A stretch of 64,000 nucleotides of DNA from Gymnorhina tibicen (lineage: Eukaryota; Chordata; Aves; Passeriformes; Artamidae). A program made the position numbers and the translations under genes. The notes beneath the pieces are model-generated. The model did not search any database. It saw only the letters and a program-made list of their open reading frames with translations, and was not told the DNA's origin. Location of the stretch: contig VXAZ01002362.1 of the NCBI GenBank assembly GCA_013399875.1, forward strand, positions 699,916 through 763,915, given 5' to 3'. Within the stretch, counting starts at the first letter, position 1, and every line of letters begins with the position of its first letter. Below, one piece after another: positions 49,821 through 61,754 of this stretch.

Positions 49821-52800
49821 AGAGCAAAAAGAAGGAATCAGAGGGGGAAAGTTAAATAAAGAGCACTCCACAGAATATTTTAGTGCATCTCCTACTACTC
49901 CACAGTAGGAGTTGTCCATCATACTGGCTATGGCATAACTGTTCCCTGCAGCACGAGTTTAGCAGGAGCCCTGGCCAGGTGTGTTTTCTGCTGGGGCTGC
50001 AGCTTAGGGCTGGATTTTGGGGTTTCCCCCCACCTCTATCCTTTTCTTCCTGCTCAAGGAGTTTTACAGTGTGACTCCCCTTCTCTGGCCTGATTTGGGG
50101 TGAACCCAGCTTTGCCCTAAGCCCACCACCATCTCCTCAGGCATCCTCCAGCCCTGGCCCCGGCCTTTCTAGGTCCCTTGTTCCTCCCTGCTCCTCTTTC
50201 TCTTTCCTTTGCTGCCCTCTATCCCCCAGCCTTGCTCTGCTGCCTGGCACATAAACCTCAGATTTGCTGCATAGGCATAAAATCCTGTGAACTGCTGCAC
50301 CTTTTGCACATGGATAGGTCAAAAAGAAGTGTAGCAATTTGCTTGAACATGTGCACGGGCAGTATTAATGCAGATCAGTTGCAAGAAATAACGTAATACA
50401 GATTTGCCAACGTATGTATTGCATAAATGCTGACAGGTGCTGACAGAAGTGTGTGCGTAAACATTTAATAGCACTGTTAATTCATAGCACAACAGTTGCT
50501 GTTGGCATGGTTTGGAATTTATTATATTTTGCTATTTATTCCTAGTCAGCTTGTTGTCCATCATCCTCCCAGATGGCATGTCTGCCGCGATTCCTTCCTC
50601 CTCACATTTGCATGATGCTTTTCCTGGGAGGAAGGCAGGGTGGCTGAGAGCTCAACTTGTGCTTGCAGGCTCCAAAGCCTCCTTTCTTCTTCAATATAAG
50701 CCCACTCGGTGACTGTGAAGAGTTCCCCTAATCTCTTTATATCTTAATTGCTCTCTGTGAATCGGGGGAAATAAATATTTCATTTCCTTATAGATGTGTT
50801 TCCCTGTTCTGTTTTTCTTTTCTAATCTGTTCAGATCGCCGTGGTGAAAACCTGGCCCCACTGAAGGCAAAGGCGAAACCACCGCTGATTTCAGTCCAAC
50901 AAAGATTCACCTTAACTGACTCTGCCTAAAAGTCCAAGATAATCATCAAGGCTCCTTTTATAGTCCCTGTCGAAAGACACTGGCACCTCCAGCATCAATC
51001 CACCCTCCCCTTCTCAGACAGGTATCTTGGGAAGGGATGAATGGCCCTCCAGAGGTGCCAGTTTCCCTCTCCATTCACCACAGCAGAAAGTTTGAACTCT
51101 AACTTTTAGGTGGCTGTTTTCCAGTTGAGAGTGGCAGGGATGAGTTCTTGCACTGCTGTAGTCCTTCCTCTCTCCCAGAGCTGGGATGTTCCCTGCTGCA
51201 ACACCGCAAGTATTTATGGCTGGATCGACACTTGTGTGAGATTTCTCCCTCAGGTATCCCCCCTGGGAATGACGCTCAGGTGGCCTTGGACTGTGCCTGG
51301 CTCAAGCTGCACGCTGGCACCTCTGTGTTCATCCATGGAAGTTTTCAGGAGCAGCAGGAGGAGGTGTATGGATACACTGAGCAGCCTTTAGCTGGGTATT
51401 GCCAAGGGAAAAACTGAACCAGCCCGTAGGTTTCACATTTGGCTTTTCTCAGTGGAAAAACTGGACAATATCAAATGACAGGAACAGCTTTTCAAAAACA
51501 TTTTCTTCCCAGCAGTGAGTGAGAGAGGAGCGTTTTCACTATTAATCTCCAAAGGTACACAGTAACTGGTCATGTTTTCATGTTTCAGGTGTGAGGGGCA
51601 GTAAATGGGGTCTCGTGGGTCTGCTCATGGTGGTCTTCAGAAACATGGGAATAATGAATGACCACGTGTGACAGCCTCTGAGACATGTTCCTCATTGTTT
51701 CCCCCCCAAATTCGGGATGCTGGTTAGGAGGTGGCACTAACAAGAACAGTCTGGTGGGATTCATTCCTTTAATTTCACCAGGAGCCCATAGGAACTGCAG
51801 TGTGGCCTGGCTGTGGCAGGGAGTGGTTCTGCCAGGCCAGGGTGGCCATAGGTGCTGAATCTCAGCCCTGAAAGCTGCTGGGATTTCCTGCTGACAAGTG
51901 AGAGAGAGAGAAGTTTCTTGGCTTTAACAGTCACCACACAGGAAAAGTCAACATGGAGAAGAAAATCAAGCCCTTGTTCCTCTGAATTGTGAAAATTGTT
52001 TCCTCTGTGGGTGTAAATAGATGGGGGATATTCTGATTTATCAGGTAAGGATCTGCTCTAACATGCAGTAAAAGCTTCAAGTTCTGGCTGTAAGTCAGGT
52101 TAGTCCTTTGGGTAGTCACAGAGGAGGTTTTGCAGGGGGATCAGAAGGTAGAGCCCTTGGGAACCCCAGGAAAAATAAACATAACCCAAAAAGCTGTGAG
52201 AGATTGTGTGACAGCCTCTGGTGAATGAGAAGTGACTGAACACCAGGTTTTTCTCTTTCACAGCCATAAACCCGGGCTAAGGAGCCTGTCCATTACATAT
52301 CTGCTGTGGTATCACTCCCCGTGTTTGACATTGCTCACATGATCTACGAACTGGGGCCTGGTTTTGATTTAGCACTGTTTATTAACTGAGCAGTGCTGAC
52401 ATATTTTAGTGCAACATATAAAATCTAAGGCTTTTTCTTAAGCTGAGGAAATGAGGTTATGTGACATTGATCCAAAATGGAGGGGAGTATTTTAGGTTTC
52501 ACGTTAACAGACAAGGGAGCAGAGACAGGGGAAATGCAGTTTTTCTCCTGTCCTCCCTGCCAAGTCCTCTGCAAATGGGGCAGAAACACTGGGTTTCAGT
52601 AAAGTCTGGTGCACATTTAAAACCAGCTGCAAATGGCTTTTGATCATTTTGTCATGTGTGTGAAAGATTGTAAGAATTGGTTTAAAACCTAAATTGAGAC
52701 AATGAGAAATTCAAAATAACGTCTGCTTGAGTTTTTCAGCTCTGAAAACAGTTGGACACGAATGTCCCATGGCTACAGTGAAGGTCCAAGATGTTGTCCC

Positions 52801-55800
52801 CTTTAAGTGGAAAAGGAAACTGAGGCCAGAAATGGGAGAATGGTGATTCAATGGGTAGAGAAGAGGGTGGCCCTTCAGATTTCAGGACCTTACGGAATCC
52901 CACCAGCGCTAGGAATGTCAGCTAAGGATAACTGATTAAGGAAATCTAGAGCTTACTGGCACAAAATAGTGATCTGCAGACAGGCAATGACAGGCCATTA
53001 ATAGGCCTGGTAATATGGATTTGCATTAACTGTTTGAGGTGTTTTGTAAGGCCCTTGGCCGCACGTCAAAGCACTAAAGCTGGTGCATTGTTCCAGCACT
53101 GGAATTACTGCTGTTGGTGGGAGTCCAGAGCTGCCGTGGTTGTGCAACGCTCCCAAGTCCATGCTTTTCTCCTGGTTACCTCTTGAATGGAAGTCCTCTC
53201 CTTGGTTTTGATAACAGCTATTAAATTTGGCTGCACCCACTCAGCATTGCTGTGCTTCTTGGAAATAGGGCAGCAGTTGTGTAACTTCCATTCATCTGTC
53301 CATGCAGAGCAGTTAATTTCCATTATTGAGGTTTCCCAACATCATAAGAGAGTTGCATTAATGGGGCTTATCTCTGATAACCAGTGCAAACTAGTGCAGG
53401 AAAATCCGTGAACAGAGCCAGCCCTGTTTAATTCAGCCTGGTGAGTGAACATTACACCATTACCCTCCACCGGCATCTCTCAGCTTCCTGCTCCTCCCCA
53501 CGCCTCTCCTGACCTGTGCCATGGTGCTTGGAAACCCACTGGCCATACTTTGGTCCCTGTTTCAGCTGGAGCTGCTGGCAAGAAGTTCCCACCATCAGTT
53601 ACTCTGTGATCTGAGCAAGCTGTGCTGTCATTTCACCAAATTCCCTCAATTCCCACCAGGAGTGTGGGGTTGCCCATTTTCCTCCTGCAGCCAGCCCAGA
53701 GCTCACTGGTGCATCTCTCCTTTCCCATCACTCCAGTCACCCCAAGAAGAAGGGCTGAAGGAGCTCACACATTGCCCCATGTAATCTCACTGCTAGCTGA
53801 CGTTTCTCCTCCTCCTCCACTCATTTATCCCAAATCCCTTCCTTTTCAGATCCCTTCATTTCCTCCTGCTCTCGGTTTTTAAGCCTTCTCTTATGTGACT
53901 TAGTGTCTACAACAGCTTCCCTCTGTACTTCTCTCCCCTTTCAAATCCTTCCTTAAACCACAGCCACTTCAGCAAGTCCTCCTTTTCAGAGCAGTAATCC
54001 CCAGTTATGCCAGAGCCCACAAACATTATCTGGTGTCATGTCAAGCCTGCGCACAGCCTCTGAGGGAGGCTGGGCAGGTTTCTGAGAGGGAGCAGAGCTT
54101 CTAAATCCCTTTGAAATGGAACAGAAATCAGGCACCTCGTTCTTCTCTTTGGTGTCAAACCCCTCGTTCTTGTCCTAGCGTAGGCCGTGGGTATGGATTT
54201 AGGGACAGGATGCAGCAGCACCATCCAGAGTGTGAGAGGTTTGTGTGGAACTAGGAATCAGTTGGCTGTGTGAGTTAAGTGCATGTGCCCAATGCTAAGA
54301 TGGGCTGGTTTAGATGTGTCTTGTGGGGCTGGTTCTTGCTCAGTTGCTCCTTTCCAGATGTGAATTGTGAGAAAGGCAGAAGTCACAAGTGCTCTCTCCT
54401 GTTAGGGATCCCCCATAGTCAGTCCCTATCTCTGTGTAAGTAACTGGGATTACTCCCAGTGGGATCAGCAGCAGCAGGACTGTGGATGCTTTGCTTCTTG
54501 GTCACCAGCTGTGTATCAGGTTTGCTGTCAGGGGCATTCCCTCTGTCCCCAGCGAGGCTGTTGCTGTGAGAGCCCTGTACAAAAGGTGACATTGAGCATC
54601 ACGGAAATGCCAGGAATACTTAGCCTGCTGTGCTTCTCAAAGGGAAAGAGGTTGGAGCTGGGATTAAGATGAGGATAGTGTGGTCAGAAAGGGGTTTAGG
54701 ACTAGGACTAGGCATGGGTGTGACTATGGGGCAGCCATGTGGGTTGTTGTCTAGAGGGCAGAGCAGAGAAGTCATTCAGATGACGGAGAGTCTGCTCCTA
54801 CATCCCCAAAAACCAGGGTGTTCATAGGGGGCTCAGCAGTCCTGGGCTCAAGAAAATTGTGGTAAAAGCTCTGTGAGGAGGTTTGCAGGTCTCAAGTCTT
54901 AAACATGTTGTAACCCATTCCATTTGCTCCTCACGCTGTGATTTAATTCCCATCAGCCTCGTTAGGAGCAGCCTGTGAGTGGATGGGACTCCTGTGGCTG
55001 CTCCAGGTGCAGCTCCCAGGTGACTCTGCCTGATCAAAAGTGCTACCCAGGAAAATGTGAACTGTCAGTCATGGTCAGGCCTTAATGAGTGCTGGATTCA
55101 GCTCGGTTAGAAACCCACTTCAAGGGGGAGAAAAACCCCTACCGTGTCCATGTCTATCCAGTGGAGTAAAACACAAGCGTCCTGGGAAGGGGCTGTGGCC
55201 CACGAGCTGACATCACATCCCACACATACATTCTCCTCCTTTAGAAAGGGTAAAAGAAGGGTAAAAGAAGGAGAAAAGGCTATTCCTGATCAATTGCCAA
55301 AATCATAAAAGGCAGAGAGAGGGAGAGAGGAAGAAACCAGCTGTAAATGTAAAAACCAGCACAAAAATCCGGTGAGTCCATGCTGGAGCTGGGGATTAAA
55401 CCCGAGTCTGCAAAATTCCAGTCAGTTCCTGTGACATGAGGCCACTTGCACGTGCAGGCTCCCTGCTCCGGGGGCTCCTGTGGTGAGGCAGCGAAGAGTG
55501 AGAGTGGCAAAGCTGGGGCTGGGCAGCGGTGCCTTGTGAGCAGTGCAGGTCCTGGCAGCCCCTGGGGGACTGTGGGGTGCGGGATCACATCCCCTCCTGC
55601 TGCCACGGGATCTGGGATCACCTCCGAGCTCCCTCAGCCTCGGGAGCTCCCCGTGGAATTCCTGCCCTGGGCTGGGGCGGTGCAGGAGGGGGAGGATGAG
55701 TGACGGGAGAGGATGAACAGTGAGTGGGGACAGGCTTCTCGTTCCAGCAGCTCTGGATTTATTTCTGTTCATTCACTGCAAGTCAGAATCCATTCTCTTC

Positions 55801-56799
55801 ATTTTTATTCTTCCATGCTGTGACACCCTTAAAATCCGTGGTACATTTAACTTTTGATTTCCATTTAATACCTTTTAAAGTGATCTAATGCAGACAGATT
55901 ACAGACAGAGAGGGTTACTGTCCTTTGGTGGAAATACCCTGTTTAATAAAATATTGAGACAGACTGGCCCCTCCATGCATTAAAAAAGAAAGATATACTA
56001 AGTTTAGATGCTGTGGCGGTAAAACTTTATAGACTTATCAATTTTGGACAGTCATGCTCTCCTGAAGTTTTCAAATCACCTTGCAAAGGCAGCCAGCTCT
56101 CCTGGTTTGGAAATCAGAACCAGTTGTTTTTGCAGGTTGCAGTATTTAATGTAGATCTATGTAAATTGCTAGGGGAGGGGGAGGAGAAGAGTTTGATCTT
56201 AAAATATAATTTGGATTGTTCTCATCTTTTCTTGTAAAGGCTGTTTTGATCATTTGTTGCCACCTCCCAGTTTTCAAACATCTCAGTCTCAAAAAGTTCT
56301 GATACTTTTAAAGATAAGGATCAAATTTTACGTATTTTGTCTCTTAGTTCTCATGCCTTTGACATTCAGGTTTGCCAACTTCCCCTATCAAAGGGCTTTA
56401 ACATCTTTCCTTTTCCTTTTCTTTTTTTTTGTTTTTAAATGAAAATTGACATTCTCATTTAATAATGTGACTCTAGGAGCCAAGACTTCCAGAAAAATGC
56501 CAAACACCACAATACCTATGGGAATTTGCAACCTTATTATTAGTAATGGGCGCCTCTCACTTCTCTTTAAACCTCCTGAGATTTTGTTGTTTCATCTAAA
56601 TCCACCCAAATTCTGTGATCTTTAAAAGTGGGGAGAGTAGAAAAGTACTTCCTCAAGAGACGAACTGATTGCAAAGCATGGATCTTATTTCCAGTTTGAA
56701 CCTCTTTAAATATCAAATATTTTCAGGTGTAAGGTTTGGTTGCCTGAAATGTTGTTTTTTCCTCACTTCTTTTTGCTTTGCTGGTAGAATGAAGGATTT
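49821..56799. other. Intergenic, no gene recognised
   Basis: There is no exon. At 52805-52875 'ggaaactgaggcc' recalls MIR, but too little aligns to call it. An 11-base unit repeats twice at about 55248-55270. The segment 55440-55710 is GC-richer than its surroundings but is no clear CpG island. Confidence 0.5.
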
Positions 56800-57085
56800 G
56801 ATTTAACATTATATGCCTGGAAAAAATAAAGCATTTAATTTACATTTTACAAGGCAGTTATTGCAGGTTAATTAAATATCAATTGAGTGTTATAGGCCAT
56901 ATTAAGATTTATTAATAACCCGGCAGATAAATCTCCTTGGAATTCAATTAAATGAAAATCACATAAAAATATATGTGCAATTTTATTCATATAATACATA
57001 AAACTTGTGAATTATTGTGCAGCATTGTACAGTAGGTTGATTAATGAGAATTAATTGCTGAAATGGAGAAAAATCAATTTAAACT
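56800..57085. promoter_or_regulatory. AT-rich block dense in homeodomain core words; candidate conserved non-coding element
   Basis: The block is very AT-rich but not simple repeat. It carries many TAAT/ATTA cores, including the palindrome TTAATTAA at 56868-56875 and a pair GATTAATGAG and AATTAATTGC at 57039-57058. Such texture is typical of deeply conserved enhancers, yet also of plain AT-rich DNA. Conservation cannot be judged from one sequence. Confidence 0.3.
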
Positions 57086-60000
57086 TCCTGTAGCAGCTAT
57101 AAGAAGCTTGGTATTCTTCTCCCACACCCTTGGAAAGCTGAGTCTGTGCCTGCACTTGGACTGTTTCATTCTACCATAGGATGAGTCTTGGAAGAAATGT
57201 GCTTCCTCTCCTCTCACCTCAGCATTTTGGGCTGAGCATTTTGGGCTCAGAGGAAGGAATTAGTCACTGTTGCCAGTGTGTTCTGTGGGGTTGACTGTGC
57301 CCCTGAAGCTTTTAGAGGTGAAAAAGCAGCAGGAAGGTGACACTGGTGGTGTCCCTGGCACTGAGAGCACACATGGGCTTGTGCCTCGTGTCACAGGCAG
57401 GTCCCTGCCTGGCAAGGAGAGGCTCACAGGGCTATGGAGAGGTTTGGGACTGTTTGGCCCAGCAGATGCTGGACCTTTTGCCCTTTGGATGCTGTTTCCT
57501 CTCTGTCCCAGAGTTCCCAAGGCAGCTCCTGCCAGCCAGGCTGGCTGCAGGCTCTGGGCAGAGGAGCGTGTGGGGCTTTACCCAGGATTAGTGAGGGGCT
57601 CAAGGCCCTCTTGGGGAAGCAAAGCTTCTGACATCTCAGATGAGGTTCAGGAGCTGGACTTGGAAAATATCCTTCCAATCCTTGCAGGCCGATGGGGGCC
57701 TGGCGTGGAGCCATCTGCTCCCTGCGCATCCTGAGTTAAACACTGTCAATATGAGATTATGTCCCAATTACAGGACCAGACTGACTGGTTTAACTCCTAC
57801 CATGAATCTATTTTGCTTTATTACCATGCACTGGCTCTGTGACTGATGTACCAGACACCAAAAGAAATGGGCTCTGCCCAGAGGGCTTTGTCTCACAGGA
57901 ACACGCCGGGAGAAGACCGAACGCGGCAGAAAATGCAGATGAATGAGTAACTCAGCCGAGATTTTCTTTTTAATTTGGGGATTCTTTGCTTGGTTTTCTG
58001 TTTGGCTTGAGTTTTAATATTGCTAAATTTGCTTCCTTCAGACGTTGCACAAGAACAGAGACTTCCAGAGAGACTCAAACAGGGTCAGGCATGTGGCTCT
58101 TTGAAGTGTGCGTGTTGGGGGGTGAGCGCTCAGTGTGCACACGGGAACACTCCTGGAGCATGGAAAACCAAGGGAGAGCCCTGTTCCAGCTCACACAACG
58201 GCTCCAGCTGAGCCATGGCCTGTCCTGGGGAAGTTTAGCCATGCTGAGAATACAAGCAGGTGTCACTCCTTGCTCATCCTCCCTGCTCCTGTAGCAGAGA
58301 TTGCCTGCATCTGTCTCCTCTGCTTCTCCCTGCAATAGTTGTCAGGGATATTAGCATTAAATACTTACTGCCTGGCTTAACTAAGGGGTAAGATAGGATT
58401 TAATTTGTATGGCTGAAATCCAATTATATAATGGAGCCCCTGGGGGAAGCAGTTATACCTGCTGAATCTCTTGGATGAGTAATTGTGCACAAAGGCTCCT
58501 CTCCAGAAGTAGAAACAGATCTGAAATATTTTTTCTTTTCTCTTTTTTTGCCGCTGCTGTTACATAATAGGGCTGAGACCCTGAAAAGAAAAGCCAATGA
58601 CAACCCAATGCAGTAGAAAGAATTAAAGCATTGCCAGGGGAAAACAAGTTATAATCTGATAAAATCAAGGATCTAACAGGAAGTCTGCAGCAGCATTAGC
58701 TTGGAGGAGCCAAAAGGCAGGGCAGCCAAAGGAAGCTTACTCATCTTTTTGGAAAATAGCACAGAAGCTTTGCTCTTTAACTTTTCCCCCTATTTCTACC
58801 ATGACCAGGGAAAGGGAATCCTCTGGTTGCTTTTGTCAAAGCTTGGGAGGTGAGTAGGTATTAAAAAAGCTGAGCAGCCAGCTAATTCAGATACTTTTGA
58901 AAAATCCTGCACTTAACCACCTTTGAAAATCCCTGCTGCTTATCCTGCATGTCATCTGCACCCTGATAAGCATCAGAATCATAGGTGATGATGAGCAGGA
59001 CAGGAACAAAAGCATGATGAGGTTCCCAGCAAGGTTTATGAAAGCAGGCAAGCTTGTAAGGCATTAATCTCTGGGATGGTGCTGGGGCTTGACAACTCTC
59101 CCATCTGATATCTGCAGCAGCTCCAAATCCCACAAAGGAATTACTGAGGGACTGGGACTGAAGGCATCAGCCTGCTGGACTTGTGCAAGGGTTCTCAGAG
59201 GTCAGAGCGCCAAATTTCATTCTATTTTTAAAAATAAAAATCAAACTTTTATTCTTTTCTAATGAGCTCTGAGTGGAAAAAATAATTTCCTCAGTCTCTT
59301 TGATTACAGGGCTCCATGCAGACAAAATGGTGACAGCTGCCAGCCAGAGGAGGGAAGGCCAGAATTCCCAGGGCCGCAGACTGAGGACAGACCCTTCAGC
59401 CTCGCTGCCTGGGCAGGGGTTTCAGTCCTTGCAGAACGCGGCTGAGTCCCAGCGAGGCTCCACGAGGAGAGACCCGTTCCCAGCCTCGCAGCTCCACCCA
59501 GTGGCCCTTCTTTGGCAGGATAAATCCATAATTTCAGAGGCATCAAAACCTGTTGAGGCCAACGCTGATGCACTGTGAAGATGCTCTGGGATGTGCACGA
59601 GGAACCGAGGGTGTGTTTGTTTGTCACATTCTTAGAGTTGTCAGCTACCATTTGGATAATGGCAAAAAACTGCAAAGAGACTTTTAGTGAATATAGACAA
59701 ATCAGAAATCTTATTATCCCCTTTCTTAAACCACCCCCCCAGCACAAATGGAAGGGAAAAAATAGTAGGGAACTGGTAACTTACACACTTCCCCTTTTCA
59801 AATTCTCTATGAGCAGATTGCAACAGTTTGGGCCAAATTTATTTGTTATATGAGCTTAGTAATGAATTATCAGAGCAACTGATTACTGATTTGTAAGCTC
59901 ATTTTGAAAAAGAATTCTCTTGTGAGTGTGAATTTCAGCAAATTTAACTTGGCAGCTCTCACTGTATTGCTCCACTTTCCTTCCTGGGTAATTACCAGGA

Positions 60001-60816
60001 CTAACAGGAAGCAAATTTTGATCATTTCTATCAAGGATGCCATGCTGAAACCTGCTTTTTGCAGGAGTATCAGGGCATCTGTCATTAAAATAAGCTTCTA
60101 TTTGTGCATGTGCACACTTTTACTCCAGGAACACTCGAGACATGGGTACAGATTCATAGCAGTGTGATATCAACAGAGTTAATTTTAGATTTGAGTCAGT
60201 ATTGTAAAAATATCCCATTGCTCCAAGCTCAAGTGAAAACTGAAATCTCAGTTGTGCATAATGCAGATTTACCAGCCTCTCTGCGAGTCTTAAAAATAGA
60301 GAAGCTGATAAACTGATAGAAACCACAGTTTAGCTGTGAATCTCCTGGAAGTGCCTGCCCCATCTGTGTGAGGAAAATATCATCTGTGAAATGCTGCTCC
60401 CAGATGGGCTGTGCAGCTCCAGTGCCATGGAATGAGTTGAAATGACCTCTTCCTCCTGGAGTTCAAACGTTATTTAGCATAAATGCAGCCCCTAAGGCCT
60501 TCACTTGGAGTTGCTTTCTGCCAGCACAGCAGCTGAACATGGGCTTTAATCTGCTTTGCTTTGCTGCTGGAGTGCTCTGAGGTAAGAGATTTGGAGTTAC
60601 AAACCACGTGAATCCCACCTTTAAGCTTGCAGACATCAGTTCTCCATCCACGCAATTAAAAGTTGAGCCAGCCTATGCATTGTTAGAACAAGAGATAGGA
60701 GGTTTTCCTTTAAGAGGGATAATATTTCAAAACAGATATTCAATATTCCACATGTTAAGAATAACAGGAAGCATCTTGCAAAAGGCAGTTTTGGAAAAGG
60801 AATTTTTTTTTTTCTT
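57086..60816. other. Intergenic, no gene recognised
   Basis: The 154-codon frame at 57270-57734 and the 101-codon frame at 59273-59578 carry no motif I know. A 14-base unit is duplicated at 57222-57249. Around 57645-57695 a few words recall a CR1 tail, too weak to call. Confidence 0.5.
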
Positions 60817-61314
60817 TTTATTAAACCCTAAATCAGAGCAAGAACCTGCTGGGTTTTACTTGTCCTCCCCAAAACTATCACTGAAGAGCCCTTCAGTGTC
60901 TGAGCCAGGTACAGCTACCCCACCAAATGTCCAAGACCGTGGCTCCCCAGGCTGTGGAACAAAACTGGTTCACTGATTGTACCAAAAAGTTGTTTGCTGG
61001 GCACCATCTCCCACCTGAGCTTGTTCTCTCTTGTTCCCACAAGTCATCCAAGCAATGGTGGCACCATGGGAATGAGGGAGGCCAGCAAGCCCCATGTGTG
61101 TGCAGGGAAGGTTTCAAATGCCCATGGGACACAAAATAGCTGAGATTTTGGCATGGCAAGGGTAGGACTTGCAGCCTGTGAGTTTTTCTCCTTCTCTGTT
61201 TCCGTACCAGAATTTCTGTGTTTGCAAAGCTCCTGCCAAAGATCCGTGCAGGTTCTGAAGCTCAGATGAAACCTGCTGGTGTGACAAGCAACCTCCTTAC
61301 CCCAGAAGTGCTCT
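60817..61314 (-). other. Putative 3' UTR and polyadenylation signal of the 3beta-HSD gene
   Basis: On the - strand a canonical AATAAA lies at 60822-60817, about 490 bases past the stop codon at 61315. It is the nearest canonical signal I found. The UTR extent is inferred. Confidence 0.4.
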
Positions 61315-61754
61315 TTAGTTCTTCTTTTCATGCAGCTGGGGCGGTCCCAGGCTCCCTGCAGCTGCTTTCAGCCACTGTGCAGTCCTGAGCCTGCTCTCCT
61401 GCCACGTGAAGAGGGGTTTGTACCCGAAATGCCTGGAGGCCTTGTCTGTCTCGAAGGAGAAGGTGGTGACTATGGTGTTCAGCAAGGGCACGTCGAGGAA
61501 AGGCCGTGGCCTCCAGAAAGGGGACAGGATGACCCTGATGATCCTGTGCAGTTGTATCATCAACCACATCTTCCAGTAGGGGATGTGTGAGCCCAGTCTC
61601 ACCGAGGGGTCGGCACTGGACAGCAGCTGGTGCCTGACCAGGAAACCCTTCCTGCTTGGAGTGTCGTCATAGGAGTAATACACCTGTCCTGCCAGCAAGT
61701 CTGGCTTCAGCTGCAGGTTCCTTGCTGCAAGGACATGCATCCATGCCACGTTCC
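61315..61754 (-). CDS. HSD3B7-like: 3beta-HSD terminal coding exon with stop
   Basis: The acceptor is 'tttctccag' before 61754. The exon encodes about 145 residues from GNVAWMHVLAARN to the end PPQLHEKKN and TAA at 61317-61315. The segment after YYSYDDTPSRKG departs from the usual SYD(N/D)(L/F)N motif, so substrate contacts may differ from mammalian enzymes. Confidence 0.92.

Noticed and set aside
52805..52875. MIR-like words (ggaaactgaggcc)
   Set aside because: The match covers only about 15 bases and the rest does not follow the MIR core.
57645..57695. Words resembling a CR1 3' tail
   Set aside because: Only 'ggagctggacttg' and a 'ccttccaa' word agree; too little to call a repeat.
57270..57734. 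154-codon open frame on the + strand
   Set aside because: GC-rich patch, no recognisable domain, several competing frames over the same bases.
59273..59578. 101-codon frame on the + strand after an acceptor-like site
   Set aside because: The peptide matches nothing I know and the GC-rich stretch explains the lack of stops; no donor partner seen.
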